A DNA stretch of 64,000 nucleotides from Anseranas semipalmata (GCA_013399115.1 VXAA01005213.1:1-64000), one strand, 5' to 3'. Positions 13,997 through 26,945 are shown, numbered from the stretch's first letter. Numbers and translations: made by a program. The notes: generated by a model from the sequence alone, not told the origin.

Positions 13997-14225
13997 GTCA
14001 ACAGCAAGGACAGGACGGAGTAAAAGTACAGCAAGCTACAATAGCTCCTGTTACTGTAGCGGTAGGTGGCATTGCTAATGCAGCAATTGGTGCTGTTAGT
14101 CCCGATCAGATAACACAAGTGCAGCTGCAACAAGCTCAACAAGCTTCTGACCAGGAAGTGCAACCTGGCAAGAGACTGAGAAGAGTTGCCTGCTCATGTC
14201 CTAATTGCAGAGAGGGAGAAGGAAG
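13997..14225 (+). CDS. SP4: SP4 exon: end of glutamine-rich region and Btd box
   Basis: This internal exon of the Sp-family transcription factor SP4 is 229 nt. It is bounded by a pyrimidine-rich TTTTACAG acceptor and a GTAAGT donor. It opens with the last two bases of a Gly codon and ends with two bases of an Arg codon. It encodes the end of the Gln-rich activation region (GQQQGQDGVKVQQ, ITQVQLQQAQQ) and then the Btd box, RRVACSCPNCREGEG, which precedes the fingers in Sp1-4. The wording of the Gln-rich and Btd segments fits SP4 better than SP1 or SP3. The frame is open and the splice signals are strong, so I see no sign of decay. Confidence 0.95.
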
Positions 14226-14461
14226 GTAAGTGTAAATTTTATCGATATATATTTAGGCATCTTGTCATGGCTTACCTCGTTTGGGCTTGAGATTTTCTTG
14301 TATTGTCTACACTTTTTAGTGCTGTCTACTAGAAAGTATGTTTATGTATTTCTTTTCAGAGAGGGGATTATAACTATCTATTGTCATGAAGTATTTTTCC
14401 AAAGTCAGCTAATAATATTTTAGAATAAAATTTCTTACCTGTTTAAATTTGACCTTTTTAG
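14226..14461 (+). other. SP4: SP4 short intron
   Basis: This 236-base intron runs from GTAAGT to a TTTTTAG acceptor. It contains no recognised element. Confidence 0.9.
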
Positions 14462-14661
14462 AAGCAGCAATGAGCCAGGAAAAAAGAAGCAACATATCTG
14501 CCACATTGAAGGATGTGGAAAAGTTTATGGCAAGACATCTCATCTTCGGGCACATCTGCGCTGGCATACTGGTGAAAGACCATTTGTATGCAACTGGATT
14601 TTTTGTGGCAAGCGATTTACAAGGAGCGATGAGTTGCAAAGACATAGAAGAACCCACACAG
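14462..14661 (+). CDS. SP4: SP4 exon: zinc fingers 1 and 2
   Basis: This 200-nt exon completes the split Arg codon and then reads [13 protein letters not shown]. It encodes finger 1 (C-x4-C ... H-x3-H, with [12 protein letters not shown]) and finger 2 ([12 protein letters not shown] followed by [13 protein letters not shown]). The recognition helices (KTSHLRA, RSDELQR) are those of the Sp/KLF family, which read the GC box in promoters. It ends with one base of the Gly codon of the TGEK linker. The donor reads GTTGGT, weaker than consensus but a valid GT. The protein acts in the nucleus. No lesion is seen. Confidence 0.96.
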
Positions 14662-15752
14662 GTTGGTCAGCCCTCTCTGTATACATAAATACAGTAAGTC
14701 TGACTCATAATGACCATGATTAAATAGTGATATCGAAGATCTCACTCATTAGGGTCTCTGAAAACTACTTTTAAATGTAAAGTAACTTGAGACAGAGGAA
14801 GTGGTAAATTTCAGGTTTCATCAATGCAAGCTGACTGAGAAATCAAATAAAATGATCTGTTCAAACCATTCTTCTGTACCTATTCTAGAAAGAGATGACC
14901 TTTTCATTACAGACAACCGATGTACATTAGGTAGTGCCTGATCAAAATTTGACAAATTTTCTTGAGCATGTAGGATTGGTCATGGACTGGGGTTGTTTTT
15001 TCCTCAGTTGGACTAGTCTCAGTCCTTAGGAAATTTATTAACCTAGTCCACACATCAGATTTGGTTGTCTTGGGAAGTTTCTGGACATTTCAGGTGAGAA
15101 CTGATAAAGTAAGCTCTCCTAACAGTTCAGATTAGAAAGGTGGACCTTTTAGAAACTAAAACTTTTATTAGTCTTCATATTTCTAGTCCCAAGAAGACTT
15201 GCTCCGTGCCATACTCCCCCCACCCCCCGCAAACTCACAGCTTCAGAAGATAGCACTCAAAGGAAGTCTATTGATATTTGAGCAGTGTCAGAACTTTTTG
15301 GTATGGTGATTTTTTTTTCTCCAGTTTGATTTTATACTTTCTCATGAGACAGATTCATGGAGCTTTGGGATTCAAATTCATGTCCAAATTCCATTCTTGT
15401 CATTGTAATCTAAATAAAAGTATATTTTAAATGCTATCAAGTAGTTCTTTCGGTGTTTGTACCTCTGCTACTCCATCAGGTTTATGGAAGTTTAGGAAAA
15501 TTCTCTGGTGATCTGAAATTCAAACTACTCACCAGATAATCACAGCATAGCAAATATTTGTTAAGAGCATTTTAATAGTAAAAAGTGGATTGCCAAAGAC
15601 CTGTAAATTGGACAGGTAGGGAAGAAAATATTGTATCCTTTGAAAGATACGTCAAAAGTCGAATAGAAAAGTGTCAGATTGAAATGATTAAACAGAAAGT
15701 GTTCAGTGCTCTCTTTCACTAACATTTTGGTTTTATTCTTCTTTTAAAAAAG
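14662..15752 (+). other. SP4: SP4 last intron
   Basis: This intron of about 1.1 kb runs from GTTGGT to an A-rich acceptor, TTTTAAAAAAAG, whose pyrimidine tract lies just upstream (TTTTATTCTTCTTTT). I see only AT-rich sequence and a short C-rich run near 15220. Confidence 0.9.
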
Positions 15753-16000
15753 GTGAAAAGAGATTTGAGTGCCCAGAATGTTCTAAAAGGTTTATGCGAA
15801 GTGACCATCTCTCGAAACATGTCAAAACTCATCAGAACAAGAAGGGTGGTGGAACAGCCCTTGCTATTGTTACCTCAGGAGAACTGGACTCTTCAGTTAC
15901 TGAGGTTCTTGGTTCGCCAAGAATTGTCACTGTTGCTGCCATTTCTCAAGATTCAAACCCAGCAACCCCTAATGTTTCAACAAACATGGAAGAATTCTGA
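15753..16000 (+). CDS. SP4: SP4 terminal coding exon: zinc finger 3 and C-terminus
   Basis: This last coding stretch completes the TGEK linker and encodes finger 3 ([23 protein letters not shown]). The C-terminal tail contains [18 protein letters not shown] and ends NVSTNMEEF followed by TGA at 15998-16000. The tail is diagnostic for SP4 among Sp proteins. The finger-3 helix RSDHLSK is the usual GC-box reader. The frame is phase-compatible with the previous exon and uninterrupted, so the SP4 DNA-binding domain is complete. Upstream exons lie outside the window. Confidence 0.97.
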
Positions 16001-18792
16001 AAGGATAATTTATATGGACGCCTAGTGCTGCACTTAAGTTTACATACCTTTCAGGATATGGAAGTGGGCTGGTAAAGTGGATTACAGAGCAGGAAATCAT
16101 GTTTTCAGTCTTGACTTCTGTAAGTGTTCCAGGTTGGAGGGTCAGCATGGGAAGTGTACACTGGTGCAACAAGACAAAAATTTCAAAAATACAAACAGCG
16201 CAAATTGATGTACTGGATAAACAGATGGGGGAATATTATTTCCATACTGTACTTTTTTTAGTTATGTCTGTATATCATGTAATGATTTTAAATGAACTTT
16301 TCCCCTCTATTTTGGCATTGTATGTTAATGTGTTTGTAAAATTGGATAATAACAATGTAAAACAGGGTGGACCGTGAGTAGAATTACTATTGTTTGATGA
16401 AGGTACTTTGTTTTTAATATAAATTTGTAATATTTTCATGAGAACATCCTTTCCCATAAGGAACAGCAAAACTGAATACAGATTGAATGATAGTGGAAAT
16501 AGTTTTGTTTTTTGCTCAGTCCACAGAACACGTCAATTTATTTTGGCCGTCTTTTCTCAAGTTTTGGAATTACTCAAATAGCAGCTGGATGATGCGTGCT
16601 TGCTGCAAAGTGGATCTGAGGTGGACCTCAGATTAATTTTGACCACTACATTATAGTAGTGTGTATAAATGACAATCAGTGAGTTCTAATTCCTCTCTTT
16701 CTTTGGAGAGCTAAGGTTATGTAGAATTAGTGTATACAGTAGGAAAGATTAAACCATAGAAAGATATTAACATAAGATTTTACAAAACTAATGGTGTCTT
16801 CTGTAGGATGAAGAATGAATATGGCAACTTTGGGGTCAGTTTTTGGTATTTCATATTTTAAAGCATCAGTGGTCCATTTCTAACTCCATAGGTAACATGA
16901 ATCATAAAAACTCAATCTTAAATATTTATATGTTTTAATTTTGTTAGAATTCATGGAAATCAATTGGAGTGTTGTCTCCATGAGTGTTGTAGATCATTCT
17001 CCAGTATCACCTTCCTGTAAATACTAGTTATTTTTTTGTGGTTAATGTGCTGAGTTCTTTATGCTTTGACTTAATAGCCAAAGAAAAGAATTAATTACCA
17101 CATTTTAACCAAAAAAGGCATTGTAAGTAAACATTTTCTCTCCATTCCCCTAAATATTATTGTCTTCATTTTCTCTTCAAGGATAATATGTAGGCTGGTA
17201 ATAAATATCTGTTACCTATCGAATCTTACATTGAGACTCCAACAACAAAACAAAATGGAGAAAGAGGAATATGGTTATCTTTTTATTATGTGGCTTTTGA
17301 CTTGAAAGGTTTGGTTATATTTTCAGATGAATCGGACTAATAGGAATATAGAGGAAATGTAAAGGAACAACAGCAACATAAAACTGCATTTCATATGTGA
17401 AAACTGTCGTATGTAAGAGGAGGAAAGATGGCCAAATATTTCATACTCAGGATTTTTAATTATTTCCCATAGACATAAATGTAACCTTTTACACATATAG
17501 TCATTTGGTAATAAATCTCATGACCAGTATTTTCAAAAATCTATACGCCAAAATATTTTTGATGTACAGGAAGTACAGTGCAAGAAGGATAAGATTTTTG
17601 TTTATTTGTTTGTTTTCCTGCAAATTACAGAAGGAAGAATGTGTTTGGTAAGTGTCGGTTTGAGACACATGACAGATACCTTGTGCATTCTCTCACAAAA
17701 CATATACTTTCTCATCTGAATACTTTATCAATCTTGTGGTGTTTTGTGTATTTTTGAAGCAAGAGAAATACCAATCATTGTTTACACTGTGTACACTTTA
17801 GGCCAGCCCTTTGTAGCAAAATATTAAACTGAAGGTATTTTATACTTTCAGTTTGCATTAAAAAAAGCTTTGAGATTAAAGAAAACAATTTTACACTGTG
17901 GTTATAAATTTCAAGTTTCTTAAAGCTTTTGTAGACTTGTAACAGTCTTTAAATTTTAGTTGGGTTTTGTACATTATTTTGTATATTTTATTTAAAGTAC
18001 TCTTAACTGATGTATCTGGACTTAAAACATCAGGCTCAATTAGATGTTACATTTAATACAGATGAGCATTAGGTAGTATTAACTGTTAATTTTATTATAT
18101 AGGAAATGAAATGTCAAATATATATTTTATCATTATGCTTCACAATCAGTGCTATAAATTTCTTTATGCAAAGAAAAACTTTCCTAATGTTATTACCATG
18201 TTTCCTAGAAGTTAACAATTTTTGTAAACTGAAGTTATGAGCGTTGTGCACAACCATTTCATATATAATTTTTTCATGCATACTTACATATGCAGATAGG
18301 AAACTGAAGTAATTTTTAATCGACAATGAATCCCTGTTATAGATGTATCAAAATCTAAATCTGGTTGGGTTCCTAGCATCTAAAGTACATTAACTTGTGT
18401 TAGCAGGTGCACATTTTACCAATGAAATTAGAAACATTTTGACAGTCTGTTCTGCATACCATTCTGAATCCACTTTTCTGTCTTAAAAGGATCGTAAATT
18501 TCAATGTCCTTTATTTGACTCAGTGGGATATAGCTGTTGTAAGTAATAGGGCACAGATGTGCAGTAGTATCTTGTTTAATGGCATTTCACTGTTCATTCC
18601 CTTTGCCACCGTTACAAATTTTGCTTTATTGTAATTATCAGTGCAAAGTGTATTTACCATGGTAGAACTCCAGTGTTAGAATAGTTTTTTTCTTACAATA
18701 TACTTTCTTTGGTTAGGTTTGTGTATGTGTTGCCGATTACATTAGAAATTGGTGTTAAGTCATTATTTATCACATTCTTTCACGAGAGCAGT

Positions 18793-18798
18793 AATAAA
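18793..18798 (+). promoter_or_regulatory. SP4: Candidate SP4 poly(A) signal AATAAA
   Basis: This canonical hexamer lies about 2.8 kb after the stop codon and is followed by a GTGTGTAAT stretch. It is one of several possible cleavage signals. Confidence 0.4.
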
Positions 18799-19304
18799 AG
18801 TGTGTAATCTAGGAGAAAAAGTTAATTTGTCAAAGTTAGGTAAGCATGATGTTTAGGTCCTATTTTTCAATTTTATAACTGTTTTATTGCAACAATATTT
18901 GTATTTAAGTCTTCATTTTAATGCCTTGTGGTGTTTTTTTATGCATGTCACTGAATTGTCATCCCGCAAGAATTGATGTGCAGCATAGGGTATTAAATCT
19001 ACATAATGATTTTGAAACGGAAAAATAGTTGATGGTAAAAAATGTAAATGTTTTGCAAAAAATCCTTATAAAAAGTTTTGTAGTAATATTTCACTTGTAA
19101 ATTTTTCTAAGAAAAAAAATGGAAAAGGAAAAAAATGAGAGTAACATTTCCCCACATCTAGAATTTAGAACTTAATTCTGCCATCGAAGCCTGTAAGGCA
19201 TTAATTTGACACTTTTACAATGCTGATTTGTATAATTTTTTGGTGGGTTTGGAACTAAAATCATGTACAAGTTGTTGCCTGCAATAACATTTTGCAAGTA
19301 ACCT

Positions 19305-19310
19305 ATTAAA
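19305..19310 (+). promoter_or_regulatory. SP4: Candidate distal SP4 poly(A) signal ATTAAA
   Basis: This common variant hexamer is followed by T-rich sequence (GGTTTCTTCATTT) that could serve as the downstream element. It is a plausible distal 3' end of SP4. Confidence 0.35.
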
Positions 19311-21528
19311 ATTCCCTTGAGTTTAAAAGGTTTCTTCATTTAATTACTTATAAAGCAGCAATGAATTATGTTTGAATGATAATCTGTTCATCAAGAAGAA
19401 CACTAGAAAGCAAATGCTTCTCAATGGGGAAAGGTTGGCAGCAGCTTCTGGATTTGTGTAATTAAGACCTGTACTTGCTGGTCAGCATTTCCCAACTGGC
19501 AGGCTCCCAGCAGGGAATTAAAACAGCAGATTCTAGCTCAGCGTGGATTCGGTTGGGTTTGTTCTGCTCTCAGGAATGCAAGTTACAGTTATTCCTGACC
19601 ATACTGAAGGAGCAGCTGAAGGAAAAACTTTGCTAACATAAGGAATCGGAACACCCACCTGGTGCGCACACACAAAAATAAATAAATAAAATTTAAAAAT
19701 TTTAGAAATAGATAATAGAAGTGTCATGACTGTATTGCAGACAGGAAATGAACAGAACAAAACAATGGAAAGCTGAATGAACCTACTTCAACTTGTAGAA
19801 ACTATACTGAGCTTTTTTCTTTTCTTAGTGAAATGTAAATGGGCTCCTGCATTGTCTTGTACTAAAATAACTTTGATGGTATACTAAACTGCTAATTATA
19901 GAAGTATACTAAATACTAGTGTTTTTTTATATATACATACTAAAAGATTTTTTTAAATACAGTAGAGTACTTCTGCAGAGAACAAGCAGTAGTGTTTCAC
20001 AGAGGAAGAAATAAATACCAGGAAGACAACTTGCTTGTTCTGTCTTCCACAGGAAGATGGAATTTAAAATTCGTGATTTCTAGTACTGCAGGACAGAATC
20101 ATCTTTCCTCTCTTCTAATTCAGACCTGAAGTCAATTACCTTTATTGTATGTTTGATGAACTACCTGTCTCATTAACATCTATTTGAATGCAATAATTCT
20201 AACATCAGACAAACTTACTAACTGAAGTCAAAATATGTCGTAGTTCAAAGTTCATCCGACCAACTAAAATGTCTTTATTGCCCAGTTCTTTAATATTGTG
20301 GTACTGCCATTTGTGTGTGTGTGAATTGTTTTCAAGACGTATTTTCTAGGTTAATTTATAAGAAATTAGTTCTCCACTTACACAGCTACTGTTGTGGTAT
20401 AATATCAGATGTAACAAAATTTAACACCAGAACATTAAGGATGAGTATGTGTATTTCGTTTTATCCCTTTAGTCCTTTAAATGTGATCTACTCTGTGAAA
20501 CAGAACATAATACCAAATAGAGTAGTTTATACTGCAGTTTTAAAGTATATTCAATACCATTACTATAATTTTCTGAAATTATTTTTTTATATTTAGTCTA
20601 TTAAATAGAAATTAATAAATTTATTTTTGTCCAGCTAGGTACCAAATACCAAGGTGATTTTTTTCAGAAGTAAAATTCATTTTTAATTCATACAAAACTT
20701 CTTGCTGTCGCTTTCTCTTCCTTATGCTTTCCATGTCCCTGTTTTGCCTCCTTTTCCCTTCTCCAAAACTACTCACAGTATTTCCCAATCTCCTGAGCCT
20801 TGCCAGTGCACATGGCAATACTGTGGAGGCCAATGGCTAGCATATGCTATCCTTGCTTGAATAACTTTCTAAGGGAGAAGACAGCAAGATACTTTTTCTA
20901 GCAGAACTGCTAGAAGTTATTGCCAGCAGCTGGATTGGTGATGTACCCATTGATGGGAATGTGGCTAAAGGCACTTTCTTCCTCTAAGCTAGACAAGTAA
21001 CCCCCCGTGCTGGGGGATTTGGCTCCGTGTGCCTATCGCATAATGGAAGTGATTTACTGTTAACAGAAATGTCGAAAGATCCTTCATGTTGCCATGGAAT
21101 TATCTGTCCTCTGAAAGCATTTGGGATAGATGTATGGCTTACAAAGGATTTTAACAGGCTATGATTTGGGGGAATTGTTCAAGTCTCTTTGTCTCTTCAA
21201 ATTTTTCTACTAGCACTGCTGAGGTATTTTTCTGTCTGGTTTTGGTTTGTTGTTAGCATGTGTTTTATTTATTTATTTGGTTGGTTCCTCATTTGTTTTA
21301 AGCCAGGTTAAAAAAGTACCTGCTTCTAAATTGCCAGATCAAGAAACATAGGCATTTCTTTAACATAGTGCAGCACTAAGCAACAGTGCTCAATGTAATA
21401 AGCTTCATAATTTTTAGATTAGAAGCTTTGCTTATCATTTGCACTTTCATCAATGGAAAATGTCTAGCCATGAACCATCATTAATAATGTCTTCCAGTAA
21501 TGTTTTTTAGCATGACTTTTTCATTAAA

Positions 21529-21554
21529 AAATAATAATAATAATAATAATAATA
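21529..21554. repeat. (AAT)n microsatellite
   Basis: This is about eight AAT units after an A run in intergenic sequence. Confidence 0.85.
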
Positions 21555-24500
21555 CAGAAGTCAAGTGAACCTTTAGACTTTCCCCTAGGAAGAAACCCTT
21601 TCAGTTCTAAAATAAAGTCTCCTGGAGACCATAAATATTCAGAGATTTCTTTGTCTCTACCAGCAATACGCTTCACAGCTTTTCTAGAATTTTTCCCTTT
21701 CTCTCTCATATCTATCCCCTATGTTGTATCCTAGCCTCAGTTTCCATTATATACATTTAGATATGTTTTACAGTTAGTTAAATATATATATATATACCAA
21801 CAACAAAAAATGCCACCACCACAACAAAAAAATGTTAGAGGCTTTGTGCCACATGGAATTTTAGAAAGCCATTAAGTCCTACCAAAACGTCCTAGTCAGA
21901 GGAGGGCAGTTTGCAGAGGTATTGGAACTTCTAAGTGATCTCACTCAAAAACATACAAATTGCACCATTCTGCATTCTCAAATGCCATAGCTTGTTATCT
22001 TAATGATCTACTGCTTCTTGCTAATACCATTATAAAAACACCTAAACTGGACAAAAGAAGTAGCCCATCTCAAATGTTTATGCTAGAAAACTCTTTTGGA
22101 AAGTACTTACGAGTTGAATGAGGTCTTTGTTCCATCCCCACAAGTTATGGAAGCATAATCCAGGGTAGAGTTTAAAATGGAATATAAATTTGCAGGGCGG
22201 GGTGTTTTTAGTTTCCTAAAAAACTGTTTGTACTGCTGAGCTGAAACTTGGCTAAGCGTTAATTTTTAAGCTGCTTTAAGTTCAGTATGTAGCTTTGTGT
22301 CAGTTTTATACATTTTAAAGGAAAGTCTTGGGACAAATTCCAGGAGGAACGCAATTTCAAAGTTGGCTGAGCTTTTAGTGTTGACACATTTGTCAAAATT
22401 TTGGAAGATTTTTAAAACACCTAAAATCAAACATTAAGAGAATCATGCTCTCTGTAGACCTTGACATGTACAGATTTTTAAAAAATATAATTGAAACTGT
22501 GAGGTATTGATTTACTTCCTCAGCTCTGTTTGCTAAATTCAACTTTTGCTAATGACTAAGGTGTATAGTAAGTGATGCATATACATCTTTCAGGAGCTAC
22601 ATGAGACATTTTTCTGTTTGTCCATCAACAAGTGTAAAAAATACTATCCTCTTTGAAAGTCCTCTTAGTCAATTCTACTTCAGTCTTACAAATACACCTC
22701 CTCTGTTTTTTTAAAAAAACTAGGGATCTAATATATAAATCGACAGGTTAGTGGAACAAAACCAAGAAAGTGAAAAGCAAACCAAGTGAATTAACTTTTT
22801 CTAGGCACATATTTTACTTTTATCATGTTTACTCTGACCTCTTAGGCATGCCAGATTTTTATCACTTTCTTTTACCAGTTCCTAAGAGGAAACTTCCACA
22901 ACTAGACGTGGAAAAAGTGTTTTTTTTTTTTTTTAAAGGTAGAAACCTACTTCTGGTTTGTGTACCTTTTTCCTCTAAAGCCTTAGGTTTTTATTGACAG
23001 CTGTCATTAAAGCTTGCTACCACTTTCAGTTATTTCTAAAGGTTTTTAATACAAGCTGGCAAAGGAAAAAGATGTCAAAGTAATCGAGAAATGGAGGGAG
23101 GCAAGAATTACTTGAGAGTGGGATGAGAGAAATGATAAAACACATGATTAGCAGAAAAAGGATAGTAAAAGAGTACATTACAAAACAGGAGACTAAAGAG
23201 AAAACAGGGACAAACCTGAATGAGATCTAAAATGATCATAGAGGGGTAGGAAGAGTAGCACTTCCCATGGAGCTATAAGGAGATAGAGAATAGGTAGGAT
23301 TGTCCCTTTGCAGATACATGTTTTTTATGCTTTTGAATTTTGAAACAACACTGCTCATGCACACGGTACAGGCAGCTTCTGTCTATCTTTATGAGCAGCA
23401 GAAGTCTTAGATTCAGTACTAAAAGTTCCGTGGAAGTGGAAAATGCATCCCTAAACTGCTGGATTTGCAGGCACAGTGGAATACGTTGAAAGTAGTGTCC
23501 TCTGGGAGCTGTGTATGGACATAGGAAATGTCAGTCATCCTGGATCCGTTTACAGTCATACCATCCGTTTACATTAAGACAGATAAAATATTTTTACAGA
23601 CTGACATAAAACAGAAAGATTTTTCTACTTACATAGAAAACAAATTCAATTTCCCTCAGCTTTTTTTCCTCTCTTCTTTTATAGCAGCATGAAACTACTC
23701 AGAAATCAAGTCAGTAACCTTGACGGAATAAAAATACTCCTCTTTAAATGGTAAGAGCTTAAGACATTTACCAATGTAAATATACCCATACATTTAAGCT
23801 CCCACTCTTAAATATGGGCAGAACTGGTTTCACTGTCTTCCAGCATCAACTTACTGCAACAGTTCAAGTGATGCAATTCAGATGTCTTATGGTCAATATG
23901 GCTTTCACATCGAACAAAATTCACACTTCTATGTTAACATTTATAAATTTCACTTCTGTTGAAGTATAGATATGAAACCTCTTCTGAAACTGGTACTGAA
24001 ACCTTTGGGTAGCCCTGTCTTTTTCTACTTCAAGCATTCAAAACTATTGTGCCATTGTGAATCACCTAGAAACCACTCTGATTGCTATGTATTATTGCTA
24101 TCTAGCCAGTAATAATGAGTGATTGCACCTTTGTTTTTCCTTTCGTTATGACTGTGCAATAGCCTCTATCTTCCATTGGTTTTAGCACAGTAGTCTGTTA
24201 CCATGCTATTAGAATAAAAGTTTTTTAAAGTATTTAACTATTCATTTAAGAACTCTAGTACTTACTGGATTGTTATCTAATTAATCAGTAGTAGCTGACT
24301 GATCATCCAGTAGAACGAATGTGAAGAGTCCTCTGGAGAGCAATGGAGTATGTAACAAGCAAATATATAAAGAGGTATTATCTACAAAAATACTAAATTC
24401 ACTCCTCTCTCTACCTGTTCTCTTCCATTCTTTCAAGTTCTGCTTGTGGCCTGCAGGGTAAAAAAAATAAAATCATTATCCTTGTTCTTGAGGAGATGTC

Positions 24501-25439
24501 TAGCAAATACACAGAAACACATGCAGTGAAAAAAAATAAAATAAAATAAAGGCTGAAACAAATATTTATTGCAACAAATCCCTGCCAGTTGAACAGCAGT
24601 GATATGTTGAGGAAAATCAGAAGTGAAATTTACTGGAAAAAAAATGGCAACAGATTTCAAATTTATCACAGGATCAGAGAAGGAATTTGGGGGCATTACC
24701 TTTTTGTCATGAAAAAAAAAAATGTAAATTCATGTATCACAACAATCTGCATGAATCCCTTCACTTAAATGACTTCACAGAATGTCCTGTGTAATCTCTC
24801 AGTTGAACTAGCTACCCAAAGATATTCACAAAGATTCTATAAATAGGAATTCATAATAAGGATCAGAAATAGCTTTTTATGAAGGTACCAATCTTTTTCA
24901 TATCAAAGAAGAAAACCTTCTATTCAACTGCTTCACTGAGATCTTAGAAATCGTTATCTATTTTCTGTACATCGAGTCTCACCTTGTGTCCCATGAGACG
25001 TAAGATTCTGATTTCAAATTACTGTTGAATTTGTTAATTGTCTGTTAATTTTCCTTCTGACTGTCCAGCAGAGAGATTCAAATGTCCACTCTACATACCT
25101 CACTGAACGTGTCTATTCATTGTGCTACAGCTGCAATGGCTGACTATAAAACTTAGGTTGAAGCTTGCAACCATACTTGCGGAATTGCACTGCTAGAAGA
25201 CTTTCAGCTTTGCTGAACTGTTTGAGACAAGGTTTAAGGAAACAAAAGGGTCAGCAGCAAAGAGTAAGGCAATAAAACTTCAGGACAATTTCTGTCAGTC
25301 ACCGAGGTTACAGAAGTCAGGAAACTTAGGGCCAATCTTTTGGATTTTCATCGCTTGTCTAATAGAAGAATTAATTTCCTTACTGCACTTATCCCCCCCA
25401 GACATGGGGAGATTACTTGCCTTCAAAAGATAGATGGAT

Positions 25440-26400
25440 GAAGCCTTTTCACCAGTGCCCATTTAAGTCTGTAGACTGTTCTGAATGTGACCTGAGAGGC
25501 AGGGTTGTTTGTCTACAGGGAAGCAAGCCTTGAAAAACCTCTGCACTTACACCAGGATGGCTATTTTCTCTGCTGCTCAGTGATTCCAGAAAGAAGCAGA
25601 TCGAGCCTGGCTGTGAGGAGCTATATAGTACAGATCGATAGCTCCAAAGAGCAAGAGGGGTTGAAAGCAAATAGTTCTCTTGCTGTTTCCTTGAGAGAGC
25701 TGCAAAGTGCTCTAAAAGTTGGTTATGTGGTAAATGTTGAGCAAATGAAGCATGAACAGCAAATAAATGGCACTGGCGAGAGAGCCCAACTCCAAGCCCT
25801 AGCAATAGCGCTGGTCCCTGCAAAGGGGCAGCAATCTCTTCTTCTGAGAATGTAAGGACAAGGGTGCTCGCAGAAAAGAAACCAAGGGAAGAAATGTAAT
25901 GTCCCCTGTGCTGCAGAAGAATGAGAGAAAAAATCATCAAGGGGCTTTCGGGTTTCTTGCAAAGCAAGAAGGCAGGACAGCTCCAAAGGTCTGCTGGGCA
26001 GCAGCCTGGCATGCAGTGGAGCACTGTCCCTACGCATTGCCTCAATATTTGTGCTCAGCTTTCCAGAGAGCTTCATATGTGGCAGAGCAGGGCTCTGGGC
26101 AGTCAGGTCTTTGCTCATGTACATACAGGTGCTGTTTTCTAGGGTATGCTGGGAGTAGAGCTCAACTCACGGTCAACATTTTGTTTTCCCTAGGAGCTAC
26201 CGGCTTTTTGAAAGCCCTCCATGATCATGAAGGTCTCCTGGCTATTGCTGCTTTAGTTACATGGCAAAAACCAACTTCTTCTGAGATGAGAAGGCATCTC
26301 CAGAGGTTCTCCACAGTTCGGCTGACCAGCAGGCTGGCTGCACACCAGAAACAGGAATGAGCAGCTGCTAAGTGCAAACCTCAGAGAGAAGTGACTGTCA
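25440..26400. other. GC-richer stretch with open frames on both strands, unidentified
   Basis: Base composition is clearly higher than in the flanks. Overlapping open frames occur on both strands: 198 codons on the minus strand at 25449-26045, and 153 codons on the plus strand at 25899-26360. Neither translation resembles a family I know. Both contain many Cys, Ser and Leu residues, as random open frames in GC-richer DNA do. It ends about 120 bases before the CpG island. An unrecognised repeat, a non-coding RNA or chance are all possible. Confidence 0.35.
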
Positions 26401-26519
26401 CACACCAAATAAAACTGGTTTTCTTTGCATAATGGATGTTTTTCTCAAACATCTACAGATCTTTGCTTTCAATGGTTTGAAAACATATATTCTTTAAATA
26501 TGGGTATGTTGTTTGCGCT

Positions 26520-26945
26520 TAATCGGATCCGGTGGGGCAGCTCTAGCAGCTTTTGCAAACGTTTGCGGGGAGGCGGGGGGGATGCGAGGAAGGGGCCCGC
26601 CTGCATCCCACAGGCAGCGGCGGGGAGGGCGTGCGTATACGCGCCGATGTACAGACGCTGGAGATCACCGGCAATTCCTCCAAGCCCGGCAGCTCCGCCC
26701 GGGCTCCCCTCCCTCCACCGCCGCCCCCGGGGCTGCCGCAGGCAGCGGGCGGCANTGCCTCCGGGGGCGGCGGGGCTCCCGGTGCCGGTGGTGCCGGTGG
26801 TGGTGCTGGTGGTGCCGGTGAGGGTGCTGCTTGTCCGCGGCCGCTGCGGAGTGCTTTTTGCCGCCCCCCACCCCCGTTTTCTTCTCCCGGTTCTGAGGGC
26901 CGTGCTGTTTTGAAAGCCTGGAAGGCTTGGTGAGCGGCGGTGCGC
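26520..26945. promoter_or_regulatory. Orphan CpG island
   Basis: This is a compact block of very GC-rich, CpG-dense sequence in an AT-rich setting. It has a poly-C/proline-like stretch near 26708-26735 and a GGTGCCGGT-type repeat at about 26779-26820. Reading frames through it give only Gly/Ala/Pro/Arg low complexity. CpG islands usually mark promoters. This one lies about 6.4 kb upstream of the first recognised DNAH11 exon on the same strand, so it could be the old DNAH11 promoter and first exon. I could not recognise the dynein N-terminal residues in it. A non-coding RNA promoter is an alternative. One N lies at 26755. Confidence 0.7.

Larger units (their letters stand above)
16001..19330 (+). 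other. SP4: SP4 3' UTR (end approximate)
   Basis: After the stop codon there are about 3.3 kb of AT-rich sequence without another gene, consistent with the long 3' UTR of SP4 in other vertebrates. It includes a Pumilio-type element TGTAAATA at 17016-17023 and many U-rich stretches. Candidate poly(A) signals are AATAAA at 17200, 17510 and 18793, and ATTAAA at 19305. The 3' end is set by the last of these and is a guess. RNA data could move it by more than a kilobase. Confidence 0.65.
19331..26519. other. SP4-DNAH11 intergenic region, no recognised gene
   Basis: This stretch is mostly AT-rich sequence with microsatellite-like tracts: AAT at 21529-21554, TA at 21782-21797 and AATAA at 24533-24549. 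Open frames are short and without recognised domains until about 25.4 kb, where base composition rises (listed separately). I found no CR1 copy I was sure of and no RNA gene. Confidence 0.6.

Noticed and set aside
25449..26045. A 198-codon minus-strand frame as a protein-coding gene.
   Set aside because: No family similarity, an overlapping frame of similar quality on the other strand, and no clear start or splice context.
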